Positions 1 through 7,343 of a stretch of 18,583 bases of DNA are shown here, piece after piece (position 1 is the stretch's first letter; each line of letters opens with the position of its first letter). Location: the NCBI GenBank assembly GCA_013154075.1, contig JAADDG010000016.1, forward strand, positions 1-18,583, given 5' to 3'. The notes beneath the pieces were generated by a model that worked only from the letters and a program-made list of their open reading frames with translations, was not told the origin of the DNA and did not search any database. The position numbers were made by a program, and so were the translations under genes. The stretch is from Campylobacterota bacterium (GTDB taxonomy: Bacteria; Campylobacterota; Campylobacteria; Campylobacterales; JAADDG01).

Positions 1-562
1 TCTCTACCGCAAAATCGGCACCTTCTACCGTAAAAGCGAATCCTATCGCAAGTAAAATCAAAGATTTCGGCCAATTGAATTTCTCTTTCAAGAGATCTTC
101 GTCTATTTCCGCGGTTATCTCTTTTGCGTCTTTCGATAAAAACAGAAGATACGCTCCCATTATAAAAAGAAGCAAAACTCCTTCAAAAAGATCTATTTTT
201 CCGTCATATATGGTTAGGATAAAAATGAATATGGGAAATATTGACCAAGCGCTGTCTCTTGTAAACAGATCTCTATCAGGAGAGATTTTTTTGGCAAGCA
301 GAAAAACTACTCCCAAAACCAAGGAGATATTTAAAATTACGCTTCCAAGGATGTTGGCTATTGCAAGATCGCTTTTGTGGTGGAAACTTGCCGCCATCGA
401 TGCGGCCATCTCCGGAAGACTTGTACCCAAAGCTATGAGAGTGGCTCCTATGACAAACTGAGAGATATTATAATGAAGAGCGATTCTCTCTCCCTCTATG
501 ATTATTAGATGCGCTCCGTATATCAATGCCGCCATAGAGAGGGTGAAGATAAGATAATCCAT
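1..562 (-). CDS. CaCA-family sodium/calcium antiporter (N-terminal part, runs off the window)
   Basis: Inner-membrane cation exchanger of the YrbG / K+-dependent Na+/Ca2+ exchanger type. The 187 visible residues open with a hydrophobic helix (MDYLIFTLSMAALIYGAHLI). The alpha-1 repeat follows, with GTSLPE at residues 46-51, the ion-binding motif of the CaCA superfamily, and SDLAIANILGSVILNI at about 64-79 in place of the usual GDxxxGNxxGSNxxN. The Asn normally after GS is Val here, a small deviation. Further hydrophobic segments lie at about 80-90, 108-118 and 128-142, followed by an acidic cytosolic loop (about 144-163) of the kind that separates the two halves of these exchangers. The alpha-2 half lies beyond position 1. 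The ATG overlaps the ybeY stop codon by one base (TAATG), so the two are probably translationally coupled. Ion specificity cannot be told from this half. Confidence 0.88.
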   Translation of the reverse strand, partial: MDYLIFTLSMAALIYGAHLIIIEGERIALHYNISQFVIGATLIALGTSLPEMAASMAASFHHKSDLAIANILGSVILNISLVLGVVFLLAKKISPDRDLFTRDSAWSIFPIFIFILTIYDGKIDLFEGVLLLFIMGAYLLFLSKDAKEITAEIDEDLLKEKFNWPKSLILLAIGFAFTVEGADFAVE

Positions 563-993
563 TACGATTCGCTCCTAATAATCAAACTTTTAGGAAGTTC
601 GAATTCTTCTATCAAGCTTTTTTCCATCTCTCTCATCTCTCCGTCGTCTTTTTCGTGATCGTATCCCAATAAGTGCAAAAGGCCGTGGATAAATAGCAAA
701 GTTATTTCATCTTCTATTTTGTGTCCAAGTTTTTGGGCTTCCTCTTTTGCTTTCTCTACGCTTATTATCACGGATCCGAGAGGAGAGTGAGGAATATTTT
801 GTAAAGGGAAGCTTATTACGTCCGTTTCTTTGTCTTTGTTTCTGAACTCTTTGTTGATTTTTCTTATCTCTTCATTAGATGTCAAAATAAGCTCGATCTC
901 TTTATCCGTTAATTTCGATGCTATTTGGTTTAGTTTTTCCAATAGTTTATCGCTTGTTTGAAATTCGGTTTGATTTTCTAAAATGACGTTCAA
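562..993 (-). CDS. ybeY: Endoribonuclease YbeY (rRNA maturation factor)
   Basis: Zinc-dependent RNase family protein involved in 16S rRNA 3'-end maturation and ribosome quality control. It is 143 residues, a normal length. The diagnostic HGLLHLLGYDH motif (H103-x3-H107-x5-H113) supplies the metal ligands, and DVISFPL (58-64) is the second conserved block of the family. The start is TTG at 991-993: no ATG or GTG lies in frame nearby, and an AAGGA Shine-Dalgarno sits seven bases upstream, which favours this start. It is first in a two-gene minus-strand unit with the antiporter and diverges from queC with an 82-bp gap. Identification is firm; the start codon is somewhat less so. Confidence 0.95.
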   Translation of the reverse strand: MNVILENQTEFQTSDKLLEKLNQIASKLTDKEIELILTSNEEIRKINKEFRNKDKETDVISFPLQNIPHSPLGSVIISVEKAKEEAQKLGHKIEDEITLLFIHGLLHLLGYDHEKDDGEMREMEKSLIEEFELPKSLIIRSES

Positions 994-1024
994 CGGGATT
1001 TCCTTAAGAGAGGTTAAATTTTGT

Positions 1025-1034
1025 TATAATTATA
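1025..1034. promoter_or_regulatory. Symmetric bidirectional promoter core (TATAATTATA) between ybeY and queC
   Basis: The ten bases are a perfect palindrome that contains a consensus -10 hexamer on each strand: TATAAT at 1025-1030 on plus for queC and TATAAT at 1029-1034 on minus for ybeY. The plus copy is preceded by TGT, an extended -10 (TGn). No convincing -35 box is visible in either direction. Predicted leaders are short (about 40 nt to queC, about 30 nt to ybeY). The sequence match is seen directly; promoter activity is inferred. Confidence 0.6.
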
Positions 1035-1075
1035 GCCAAATTAAATGTAAAAAATCTGAAAAAAAAGGCTAAAAA

Positions 1076-1750
1076 GTGGCTAAAAAGGCCGTATGTATAA
1101 TAAGCGGGGGGATGGATAGCGCTCTTAGTGCAGCTATTGCCAAAAAAGAGGGATATGAAATAATAGCTTTACATTTCAATTACGGACAAAGGACGGAGAA
1201 AAAAGAGCTTGAGTGTTTTAGAAAGATAGCTAAATATTTGGAAGCTGTGGAAGTTATTGAGCTTGATTTGGATTTTTTCTCTAAAATAGGCGGTTCCGCT
1301 TTGGTGGATGAGAGTTTGAGAGTGCCTACGGAGGGTCTGAAACCGGGAATTCCTATCACTTATGTGCCTTTTAGAAACGGTATTTTTTTATCGATCGCCG
1401 CAGCGGTTTGTGAAAAAGAGGGGGCGGAAGCTATTTATATAGGAGTTGTAGAGGAAGATAGCAGCGGATATCCGGATTGTAGAGAAGATTTTATAAATAA
1501 AATGCAGGCCGCTATAAATGCCGGAACCAAGCCTGAGACGAATATCTCCATAAAAACTCCGTTGGTTCATCTAAAAAAGGAGGATATCGTAAAAGAGGCT
1601 TTGAAATATGGTGTTCCTTTGGAGAATACTTGGAGCTGCTATCAAAGAGAGGATAGAGCGTGCGGAGTTTGCGATAGCTGTAGACTTAGACTCAAAGGAT
1701 TTGAAAAAGCCGGAGAGAGGGATAGAATAGAGTACGAAACGCACCCTTAA
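1076..1750 (+). CDS. queC: 7-cyano-7-deazaguanine synthase QueC
   Basis: Converts 7-carboxy-7-deazaguanine to preQ0 using ATP and ammonia in the cytosolic queuosine pathway. The PP-loop ATP-binding motif SGGMDS is at residues 10-15, followed by ALHFNYGQR, the usual QueC second block. Four zinc ligands are seen near the C-terminus: C188, C196, C199 and C202 (pattern CYQ...CGVCDSC). At 224 residues it has the family length. The start is GTG at 1076, with a weak AAAGG ribosome site seven bases upstream, and it places the PP-loop at the normal distance from the N-terminus. No other queuosine gene (queD, queE, folE) is visible next to it. Its stop codon overlaps that of the convergent minus-strand gene. 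Confidence 0.96.
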   Translation: MAKKAVCIISGGMDSALSAAIAKKEGYEIIALHFNYGQRTEKKELECFRKIAKYLEAVEVIELDLDFFSKIGGSALVDESLRVPTEGLKPGIPITYVPFRNGIFLSIAAAVCEKEGAEAIYIGVVEEDSSGYPDCREDFINKMQAAINAGTKPETNISIKTPLVHLKKEDIVKEALKYGVPLENTWSCYQREDRACGVCDSCRLRLKGFEKAGERDRIEYETHP

Positions 1751-3378
1751 TGGATAATGGAGAATATATCTTTGGCTTGTAGATATAAATATGGAGTTTT
1801 CAAATAATCCTCTTCGTGTGAAAATTCGATATCCAAATCTTTAAATGAGATCTGCACGCAGCCCATATCCTCTATCTTTTCTTCCTCTCCTTCGATGTCG
1901 TATCCGCAGTAAGCCGATTTTAAGACTCCTTCTCCTTTAAATTTTTGCCAATTGTTTTCTTTGGTTATTGTATCGGTAAAGAGATTTCCCTCTTTTTCCT
2001 TGATTTTTGAAAATCTAAGTCCCGGAAAATCTACGTAGGTATCGAAAACAATTTCGTGGTTTTCTCTAAAAAGAGTTTTATTTCGGCTGTTTTTAGCCGT
2101 AAGGAGTGAATTTAGAAATATGATTTTTCCGTTTTTCTCTATGCTAAAGTCCGTTTTTAGATCTATCCACGGAGCTTTTGTTTTGGGGTGCGGGTTTGTT
2201 ATGTTTCGTTCCGAAATTCGAGAGGCGAATATCTTTTTTTCGGGAGCCGGTATGGGGCTGTTTGGAAGGTAGGCTTTATATCTTGAAGGAATTTTCAAAT
2301 CTTTTATGTACTCTTGTACAGGGGCCGCTTCTTTGATAATGTCTTCGAATTTTATTTCATTTTTTCTAAATCTGTTGTAGTTTAGTTTTAGAAGCAGAGA
2401 GTCGTTTTTGCAGGTGTCCATAATTTTTTTGTAATTTATCATCAGCTTTTTTTTGTTTGAGAGGTCGAATCTAAATTGAGAGTCGTTTCTCATAATAAAA
2501 AATAGATCGTTTTTTAGAGTTTGATAGTTTAGGTATCTTTTTTTAATCTCTTTGGATATCTCTTGATTTTTTTTGGACGGGGTCGGTAAGTTTTCGTAGG
2601 GAGTCAATATAATCTCTATGGGGGTTGAGTTGTCGTAAATTTTACTTGGAAATACTTCGGCGGTTTTGAACAGATCTTCTATGTTGTCGCTCGGGAGTAT
2701 TTCGCTGTTGGCAATTATTAAATTTTTTATATCTATTTGATGGTTTTTGGATATCTCTTTTAGCAGTCGTATAAACTGGTCTTTGTGGTTCCATTTGAGA
2801 CTGATTAGGCCTATCTCATCTTTTATATTTTTGTAGTCGAATTTCGACTTTGCATAAATTTTTATAAGTCCTATAAACTCCCCTCCCTTTAAAACTCCTC
2901 TAACGAAATAATCTCCGTACTTTTCTTGAAACTTCTCTTTTGAATTTTTTTGTTTTAGTATCTCTTTGATTTCTTTAGATAGATTCGAATCTTCTTTTAA
3001 AATTTCAAAAGAGTTTATGACTTTGACATAAAGGAGATAATTTAGGGAATAATCGTCTATCAAAGCGTCTTCTAAGAAGGAACTTTTTTTGGAGTCTTCA
3101 AGTAGAAATTCAAAGTTATTAAGTAGATTTAATTCATTTGCAAGAGTTTTAATATCAGGTATGAATTTTAGAGAAAAAGTTACTTTTTGGGTGTCGTTGA
3201 AAGTTTCGGTTTGTATATTTTTGAGGGGAGAGTTTTTAATTTCGTTTTTTATTAAATCGAACCCCTCTCCTATATGGAGATCTATTTTTTGATATTTATT
3301 GATGACGATATCATTTGCAAAAATTACATTTATAGAAAGAATTATAAAAATTATTTTATAAAAAAGAAAATTTTTCAT
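1747..3378 (-). CDS. Secreted protein with a MACPF/perforin-like signature, otherwise unknown
   Basis: Predicted 543-residue exported protein. The N-terminus MKNFLFYKIIFIILSINVIFA is a classic signal peptide (lysine, hydrophobic core, A-N cleavage at about 21/22). I chose the ATG at 3376-3378 because it has an AAGG site six bases upstream and starts the signal peptide directly; an in-frame ATG ten codons earlier (3408) has no ribosome site. Residues 154-166 read YGDYFVRGVLKGG, matching the MACPF hallmark Y-G-T-H-[FY]-x6-G-G in spacing, with T and H replaced by D and Y. About 85 residues on, TPIEIILTPYENL (252-264) resembles the conserved strand after the second helical cluster in MACPF proteins. 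The C-terminal third (about 360-543) looks like a separate domain, with Cys491 and Cys507 as a possible disulfide. The gene is more AT-rich than its neighbours, suggesting acquisition. A pore-forming or effector role is inference only. An unrelated secreted family remains possible. Confidence 0.55.
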   Translation of the reverse strand: MKNFLFYKIIFIILSINVIFANDIVINKYQKIDLHIGEGFDLIKNEIKNSPLKNIQTETFNDTQKVTFSLKFIPDIKTLANELNLLNNFEFLLEDSKKSSFLEDALIDDYSLNYLLYVKVINSFEILKEDSNLSKEIKEILKQKNSKEKFQEKYGDYFVRGVLKGGEFIGLIKIYAKSKFDYKNIKDEIGLISLKWNHKDQFIRLLKEISKNHQIDIKNLIIANSEILPSDNIEDLFKTAEVFPSKIYDNSTPIEIILTPYENLPTPSKKNQEISKEIKKRYLNYQTLKNDLFFIMRNDSQFRFDLSNKKKLMINYKKIMDTCKNDSLLLKLNYNRFRKNEIKFEDIIKEAAPVQEYIKDLKIPSRYKAYLPNSPIPAPEKKIFASRISERNITNPHPKTKAPWIDLKTDFSIEKNGKIIFLNSLLTAKNSRNKTLFRENHEIVFDTYVDFPGLRFSKIKEKEGNLFTDTITKENNWQKFKGEGVLKSAYCGYDIEGEEEKIEDMGCVQISFKDLDIEFSHEEDYLKTPYLYLQAKDIFSIIH

Positions 3379-3697
3379 TACCAACCTTTTAAATTGATTA
3401 AATGTCATTTTAATAAATCAAAGTTAAAAGCTTGATTAAAACAGTCTCCTTAAATATTTCAAAAAAGCAAACGATATATTAGAGTTTGTAAAAAAGTTAT
3501 AAAAAAAGAGCTAAAAAGGTAAAACAAAACATAATATAAAGAGCTTTTCGTTAAAATAACGGGAAAGATTCAACCGGTAATTTTCTTAAAAATAAGTTAA
3601 CTATAGTAAGTATTTTTGTTCGGACAATAAAATTTAATATTTAAATAAATAAAAATTCAATATTATTTCATTTAAAGTTTTATAAGGAGAATAGTTT
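3379..3697. promoter_or_regulatory. AT-rich divergent intergenic region upstream of the glycan operon
   Basis: About 320 bases without a gene, between the start of the secreted protein gene (minus) and the start of the glycan operon (plus). It must hold promoters for both. A strong Shine-Dalgarno AAGGAG (3684-3689), eight bases before the ATG, serves the operon. -10-like hexamers are present (TATAGT at 3602-3607; TAAAAT on minus at 3407-3412), but none has a good -35, so I do not assign a start site. An interrupted dyad TTGTTCGGACAA lies at 3616-3627. I see no RNA gene, repeat or terminator. Confidence 0.4.
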
Positions 3698-5026
3698 ATG
3701 AGATTAAGTGTCATAGGGACGGGTTATGTCGGGCTTGTGGCCGGGGCCTGTTTTTCGGTGATGGGAAACGACGTAATTTGCGTGGATGTGGATAAAGAGA
3801 AGATAGAGAAACTGAAAAAGGGAGAGATTCCCATCTATGAGCCGGGATTGGATAAAATCGTAAAAGAGAGTTATGAAAGAGGCAATCTGCATTTTACTAC
3901 CGATATCAAAGAGGCACTTGAGAAAACCAATATCTGTTTTATAGCGGTAGGTACTCCGATGGGAGAGGATGGGAGTGCTGATTTGAGATATGTTTTGGAA
4001 GTGGCCAAATCTATCGGAAAATATATGAATAAACATATGTATGTAGTGGATAAATCCACCGTTCCTGTAGGTACCGCCGATAAGGTTAGAGAAACTATTC
4101 AAAAAGAGCTTGATAAAAGAGGCGTGGATCTCACTTTCGATGTAATAAGCAATCCTGAGTTTTTGAAAGAGGGAGCTGCCGTAGAGGATTTTATGAGGCC
4201 CGATCGCGTGGTGATAGGAGCCGATAACGAAAAAGCTATAGAAGTTATGAAGGAACTCTATGCTCCTTTTACAAGAAGTCACGAGAGATTCATAGCTATG
4301 GATATAAGAAGTGCGGAGATGACCAAATATGCCGCAAATGCGATGCTCGCTACCAAAATATCCTTTATGAACGATATCGCAAATATTTGTGAGAGAGTAG
4401 GGGCTGACGTAAATAAAGTAAGAGTCGGAATAGGAAGCGATAGCAGGATAGGGTATAGCTTTATCTATCCCGGATGCGGATACGGCGGCAGCTGCTTTCC
4501 AAAAGACGTTCAGGCTTTGATTAGAACAAGCAAAGAGTACGGATATGAGCCTAAAGTTTTGGAAGCTGTGGAAGAGGTAAATTATGCCCAAAAGCATGTT
4601 ATTCCCAAAAAGGTGGTTAAGAGATTCGGAGAGGATTTGACTGGAAGGACTTTTGCCATTTGGGGATATGCGTTTAAACCTGAAACCGATGATATGAGAG
4701 AAGCAAGCTCCATTACCATTATAAAAGATTTGGTTGAAAGAGGCGCTAAGATAAAAGCTTATGATCCCAAGGCTTTGGATCAAGCTAAAAACTTCTATCT
4801 AAAAGACGTGCCAAATATCGAATATGTCAAAAGAAAATATGACGCTTTGGACGATGCGGATGCTATGATTTTGGTGACGGAATGGAAAGAGTTTAGAAGT
4901 CCCGATTTTGAAGAGATGAAACTTAGACTTAAAAATCCGATCATTTTTGACGGAAGAAATCAATATAATAAAGAAAAACTTGAAAAGATGGGATTTGAGT
5001 ATTATCAGATAGGAGTCGGAGCGTGA
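3698..5026 (+). CDS. ugd: UDP-glucose 6-dehydrogenase
   Basis: Cytosolic NAD-dependent enzyme that oxidises UDP-glucose twice to UDP-glucuronate, the precursor of acidic surface sugars. The Rossmann motif GTGYVG is at residues 7-12, GTPMGEDGSADL at 85-96, and the catalytic cysteine is C266 in GYGGSCFPKD. At 442 residues it is full length, with the three-domain architecture of the UDP-glucose/GDP-mannose dehydrogenase family. First gene of the operon, with a strong ribosome site. Its last codons overlap the next gene (GTGA), so the dehydrogenase and epimerase are probably co-translated. Specificity for UDP-glucose rather than another UDP-hexose rests on close resemblance to the Ugd/TuaD branch and on the UDP-glucuronate epimerase-like neighbour. 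Confidence 0.93.
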   Translation: MRLSVIGTGYVGLVAGACFSVMGNDVICVDVDKEKIEKLKKGEIPIYEPGLDKIVKESYERGNLHFTTDIKEALEKTNICFIAVGTPMGEDGSADLRYVLEVAKSIGKYMNKHMYVVDKSTVPVGTADKVRETIQKELDKRGVDLTFDVISNPEFLKEGAAVEDFMRPDRVVIGADNEKAIEVMKELYAPFTRSHERFIAMDIRSAEMTKYAANAMLATKISFMNDIANICERVGADVNKVRVGIGSDSRIGYSFIYPGCGYGGSCFPKDVQALIRTSKEYGYEPKVLEAVEEVNYAQKHVIPKKVVKRFGEDLTGRTFAIWGYAFKPETDDMREASSITIIKDLVERGAKIKAYDPKALDQAKNFYLKDVPNIEYVKRKYDALDDADAMILVTEWKEFRSPDFEEMKLRLKNPIIFDGRNQYNKEKLEKMGFEYYQIGVGA

Positions 5027-6084
5027 AGATTTTGGTAACCGGAACGGCCGGATTTATAGGATATCATCTTGCAAAAAGACTTTGTGAAAGAGGCGATGAA
5101 GTAGTAGGACTCGATAACATCAACGATTATTACGATGTAAATTTGAAATATGGCAGATTGGAAGATAGCGGAATAGATAGAGATGAGATAGTTTACGGTG
5201 AGGCGGTTCAATCTAAAAAATATGACAATTATAAATTTATAAAGCTCGATTTGGAAGATAGAGAAGGTCTTGAAGATCTTTTTAGAAAAGAGAAGTTCGA
5301 TAAGGTTTGCAATCTCGCCGCGCAAGCCGGAGTCAGATACTCTCTTACAAATCCATATGCTTATGTAGATTCCAATATCGTAGGGTTTATAAATCTTTTG
5401 GAGTGTTGCAGACATAACGATATAAAGCATTTGGCATATGCAAGCAGCTCAAGTGTTTATGGACTAAACGAATCTCAGCCGTTTTCCACGCACGATAATG
5501 TAGATCATCCAATAAGTCTCTATGCCGCAAGCAAAAAGTCAAACGAATTGATGGCACACACCTATAGCCATCTTTTTAAACTTCCGACAACCGGGCTTAG
5601 GTTTTTTACCGTTTACGGACCTTGGGGAAGACCCGATATGGCGCTTTTTCTTTTTACAAAAGCCATTTTGGAAGATAAGCCTATAGATGTTTTCAATAAC
5701 GGAGATATGCAAAGGGATTTTACCTATATTGACGATATAGTAGAAGGAGTAGTTAGAGTAATAGACAATCCTCCTAAAGGAAATCCCGATTGGAGCGGAC
5801 TAAATCCCGATCCGGCATCGAGTAAGGCGCCTTATAAAATATACAATATTGGAAACAACGCTCCCGTCGGATTGATGGATTTTATAAAAGCGATAGAGAA
5901 AAAGATAGGAAAAGAGGCTAAGAAAAATATGCTTCCGATGCAGCCGGGAGACGTAAAAAGCACTTATGCGGATGTAAGCGATCTGATAGAGGATCTCGGA
6001 TATAAACCTAATACTTCTATAGAAGAGGGGATATCTAAGTTTGTAGATTGGTATTTAGATTTTTATGATAAGGAGAGAAAGTGA
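5023..6084 (+). CDS. UDP-glucuronate 4-epimerase-type NAD-dependent epimerase
   Basis: Extended short-chain dehydrogenase that most likely interconverts UDP-glucuronate and UDP-galacturonate. The N-terminal TGTAGFIG (6-13) binds NAD. DNINDYYDVNLKYGRL (31-46) is the loop characteristic of bacterial UDP-glucuronate epimerases (LpsL/Cap1J type). The catalytic Ser cluster is ASSSSVYG (140-147) and the Y-x3-K pair is Y167/K171. The length, 353 residues, is usual. The start is GTG at 5023, overlapping the ugd stop by four bases (GTGA); no better start exists because the NAD motif begins at residue 6. Its position directly after ugd supplies its expected substrate. UDP-GlcNAc or UDP-glucose epimerase activity is less likely but not excluded. 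Confidence 0.87.
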   Translation: MKILVTGTAGFIGYHLAKRLCERGDEVVGLDNINDYYDVNLKYGRLEDSGIDRDEIVYGEAVQSKKYDNYKFIKLDLEDREGLEDLFRKEKFDKVCNLAAQAGVRYSLTNPYAYVDSNIVGFINLLECCRHNDIKHLAYASSSSVYGLNESQPFSTHDNVDHPISLYAASKKSNELMAHTYSHLFKLPTTGLRFFTVYGPWGRPDMALFLFTKAILEDKPIDVFNNGDMQRDFTYIDDIVEGVVRVIDNPPKGNPDWSGLNPDPASSKAPYKIYNIGNNAPVGLMDFIKAIEKKIGKEAKKNMLPMQPGDVKSTYADVSDLIEDLGYKPNTSIEEGISKFVDWYLDFYDKERK

Positions 6085-7343
6085 ATCTTGAAAATAAGAA
6101 ATTAGCAATTATCGGTTTGGGATATGTGGGGCTGCCTTTGGCGGTTGAGTTTGGAAAGAAGTTCGATACGGTGGGTTTCGATATAAATGAAGAGAGGATA
6201 AAGGAGCTTAAAGAAGGGTATGATAGAACTTTGGAAGTTGATAGCGAGAATCTAAAAAGTGCTAGAAAACTCTCTTTTACTACAAATATAGATGATATAA
6301 AAGATGCAAACATCTATATAGTTACCGTTCCAACTCCAATCGATTCTTTCAAAAGACCCGATCTTACACCTCTTATAAAGGCAAGTGAGACTGTCGGAAA
6401 AGTTTTGAAAAAGGGTGATATTGTAATCTATGAATCGACTGTTTATCCCGGAGCTACGGAAGAGGATTGCGTGCCTGTTTTGGAGAAGTTTAGCGGGCTT
6501 AAATTCAATAAAGATTTCTTTTGCGGATACTCTCCCGAGAGAATCAATCCGGGAGACAAAGAGCATACCGTAACCAAAATCAAAAAGGTAACTTCCGGAA
6601 GTACTCCGGAGATTGCAAAAGTGGTGGATGAGCTTTATAAAAGTATAATAGAAGCGGGAACTCATCTCGCACCCTCTATAAAAGTGGCGGAAGCTGCGAA
6701 AGTTATAGAGAATTCTCAAAGAGATATAAACATAGCTTTCGTAAACGAGCTTGCTATGATTTTCAATAAAATGGGAATAGATACCAACGCCGTTTTGGAG
6801 GCTGCGGGAACGAAGTGGAATTTCTTGCCTTTTAAACCGGGACTTGTGGGAGGACACTGTATCGGTGTGGATCCTTATTATCTTACTCACAAAGCCCAGC
6901 AGCTTGGATACAATCCCGAAATCATACTTGCCGGAAGAAGACTGAACGACAATATGGGAATTTTCGTAGCAAATCAAGTGGTTAAATTGATGATCAAGAA
7001 AGGTAAAAGAATAGAGGGAGCTAAGATCCTTGTTCTTGGAATCACTTTCAAAGAAAACTGCCCCGATATTAGAAACTCAAGAGTTATCGATGTGATAAAC
7101 GAGCTTAAGGATTTCGGATGTAATGTGGACGTTTACGATCCGTGGGCTGATAAAGAGGAAGTAAAACATGAATACGGAATCGATCTTTTGACAAAAGAGG
7201 ACGAAGTGGATCTAAGTAAATATGACGCTTTGGTCGTAGCGGTTGCTCATGATGAGTTTAAAAAGATGGATATCAAAAAGAGCGATAATCAAGTGGTTTA
7301 CGATATCAAGGGAATCCTTAAAGAGGCTGACGGGAGACTTTGA
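6081..7343 (+). CDS. UDP-N-acetyl-hexosamine 6-dehydrogenase (WbpO/TviB type)
   Basis: A second nucleotide-sugar dehydrogenase, clearly different from the Ugd upstream. GLGYVG (12-17) binds NAD; YESTVYPGATEE (117-128) and GYSPERINPGD (149-159) are the blocks shared by WbpO, TviB/VipA and related UDP-GalNAc/UDP-GlcNAc dehydrogenases. The catalytic cysteine is C260 in GLVGGHCIGVDPYYL. The expected product is UDP-GalNAcA or UDP-GlcNAcA. The length is 420 residues, usual for the group. The start is GTG at 6081 with AGGAG six bases upstream, and it overlaps the epimerase stop as GTGA. The motif set separates it from WecC (UDP-ManNAc dehydrogenase) only moderately, and no WecB 2-epimerase is in the window, so the exact hexosamine substrate is open. 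Confidence 0.88.
   Translation: MNLENKKLAIIGLGYVGLPLAVEFGKKFDTVGFDINEERIKELKEGYDRTLEVDSENLKSARKLSFTTNIDDIKDANIYIVTVPTPIDSFKRPDLTPLIKASETVGKVLKKGDIVIYESTVYPGATEEDCVPVLEKFSGLKFNKDFFCGYSPERINPGDKEHTVTKIKKVTSGSTPEIAKVVDELYKSIIEAGTHLAPSIKVAEAAKVIENSQRDINIAFVNELAMIFNKMGIDTNAVLEAAGTKWNFLPFKPGLVGGHCIGVDPYYLTHKAQQLGYNPEIILAGRRLNDNMGIFVANQVVKLMIKKGKRIEGAKILVLGITFKENCPDIRNSRVIDVINELKDFGCNVDVYDPWADKEEVKHEYGIDLLTKEDEVDLSKYDALVVAVAHDEFKKMDIKKSDNQVVYDIKGILKEADGRL

Noticed and set aside
75..461. Plus-strand open frame opposite the antiporter
   Set aside because: The minus strand encodes a convincing CaCA protein with the GTSLPE motif; the plus product is basic, Ser/Lys-rich and motif-free.
1035..1075. preQ1 riboswitch upstream of queC
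   Set aside because: The predicted leader is only about 40 bases and shows no stem-pseudoknot with a C-rich loop, so nothing supports a riboswitch.
3378..3408. Upstream ATG at 3408 as start of the secreted protein
   Set aside because: No Shine-Dalgarno, and it would place ten extra residues before the signal peptide; the ATG at 3378 has AAGG at good spacing.
3413..3440. Inverted repeat AATCAA...TTGATT near the start of the secreted protein gene
   Set aside because: Six-base AT-only arms with a ten-base loop are expected by chance in such AT-rich DNA.
3704..4783. A 359-codon open frame on the minus strand opposite ugd
   Set aside because: It is an antisense shadow: no ribosome site, low-complexity Ser/Tyr/Ile-rich product, and the plus strand is a clear Ugd with all motifs.
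6252..6977. Long minus-strand open frame opposite the WbpO/TviB-type dehydrogenase
   Set aside because: Antisense to a well-supported gene; the product has no recognisable domain and has the biased composition of a complementary-strand artefact.
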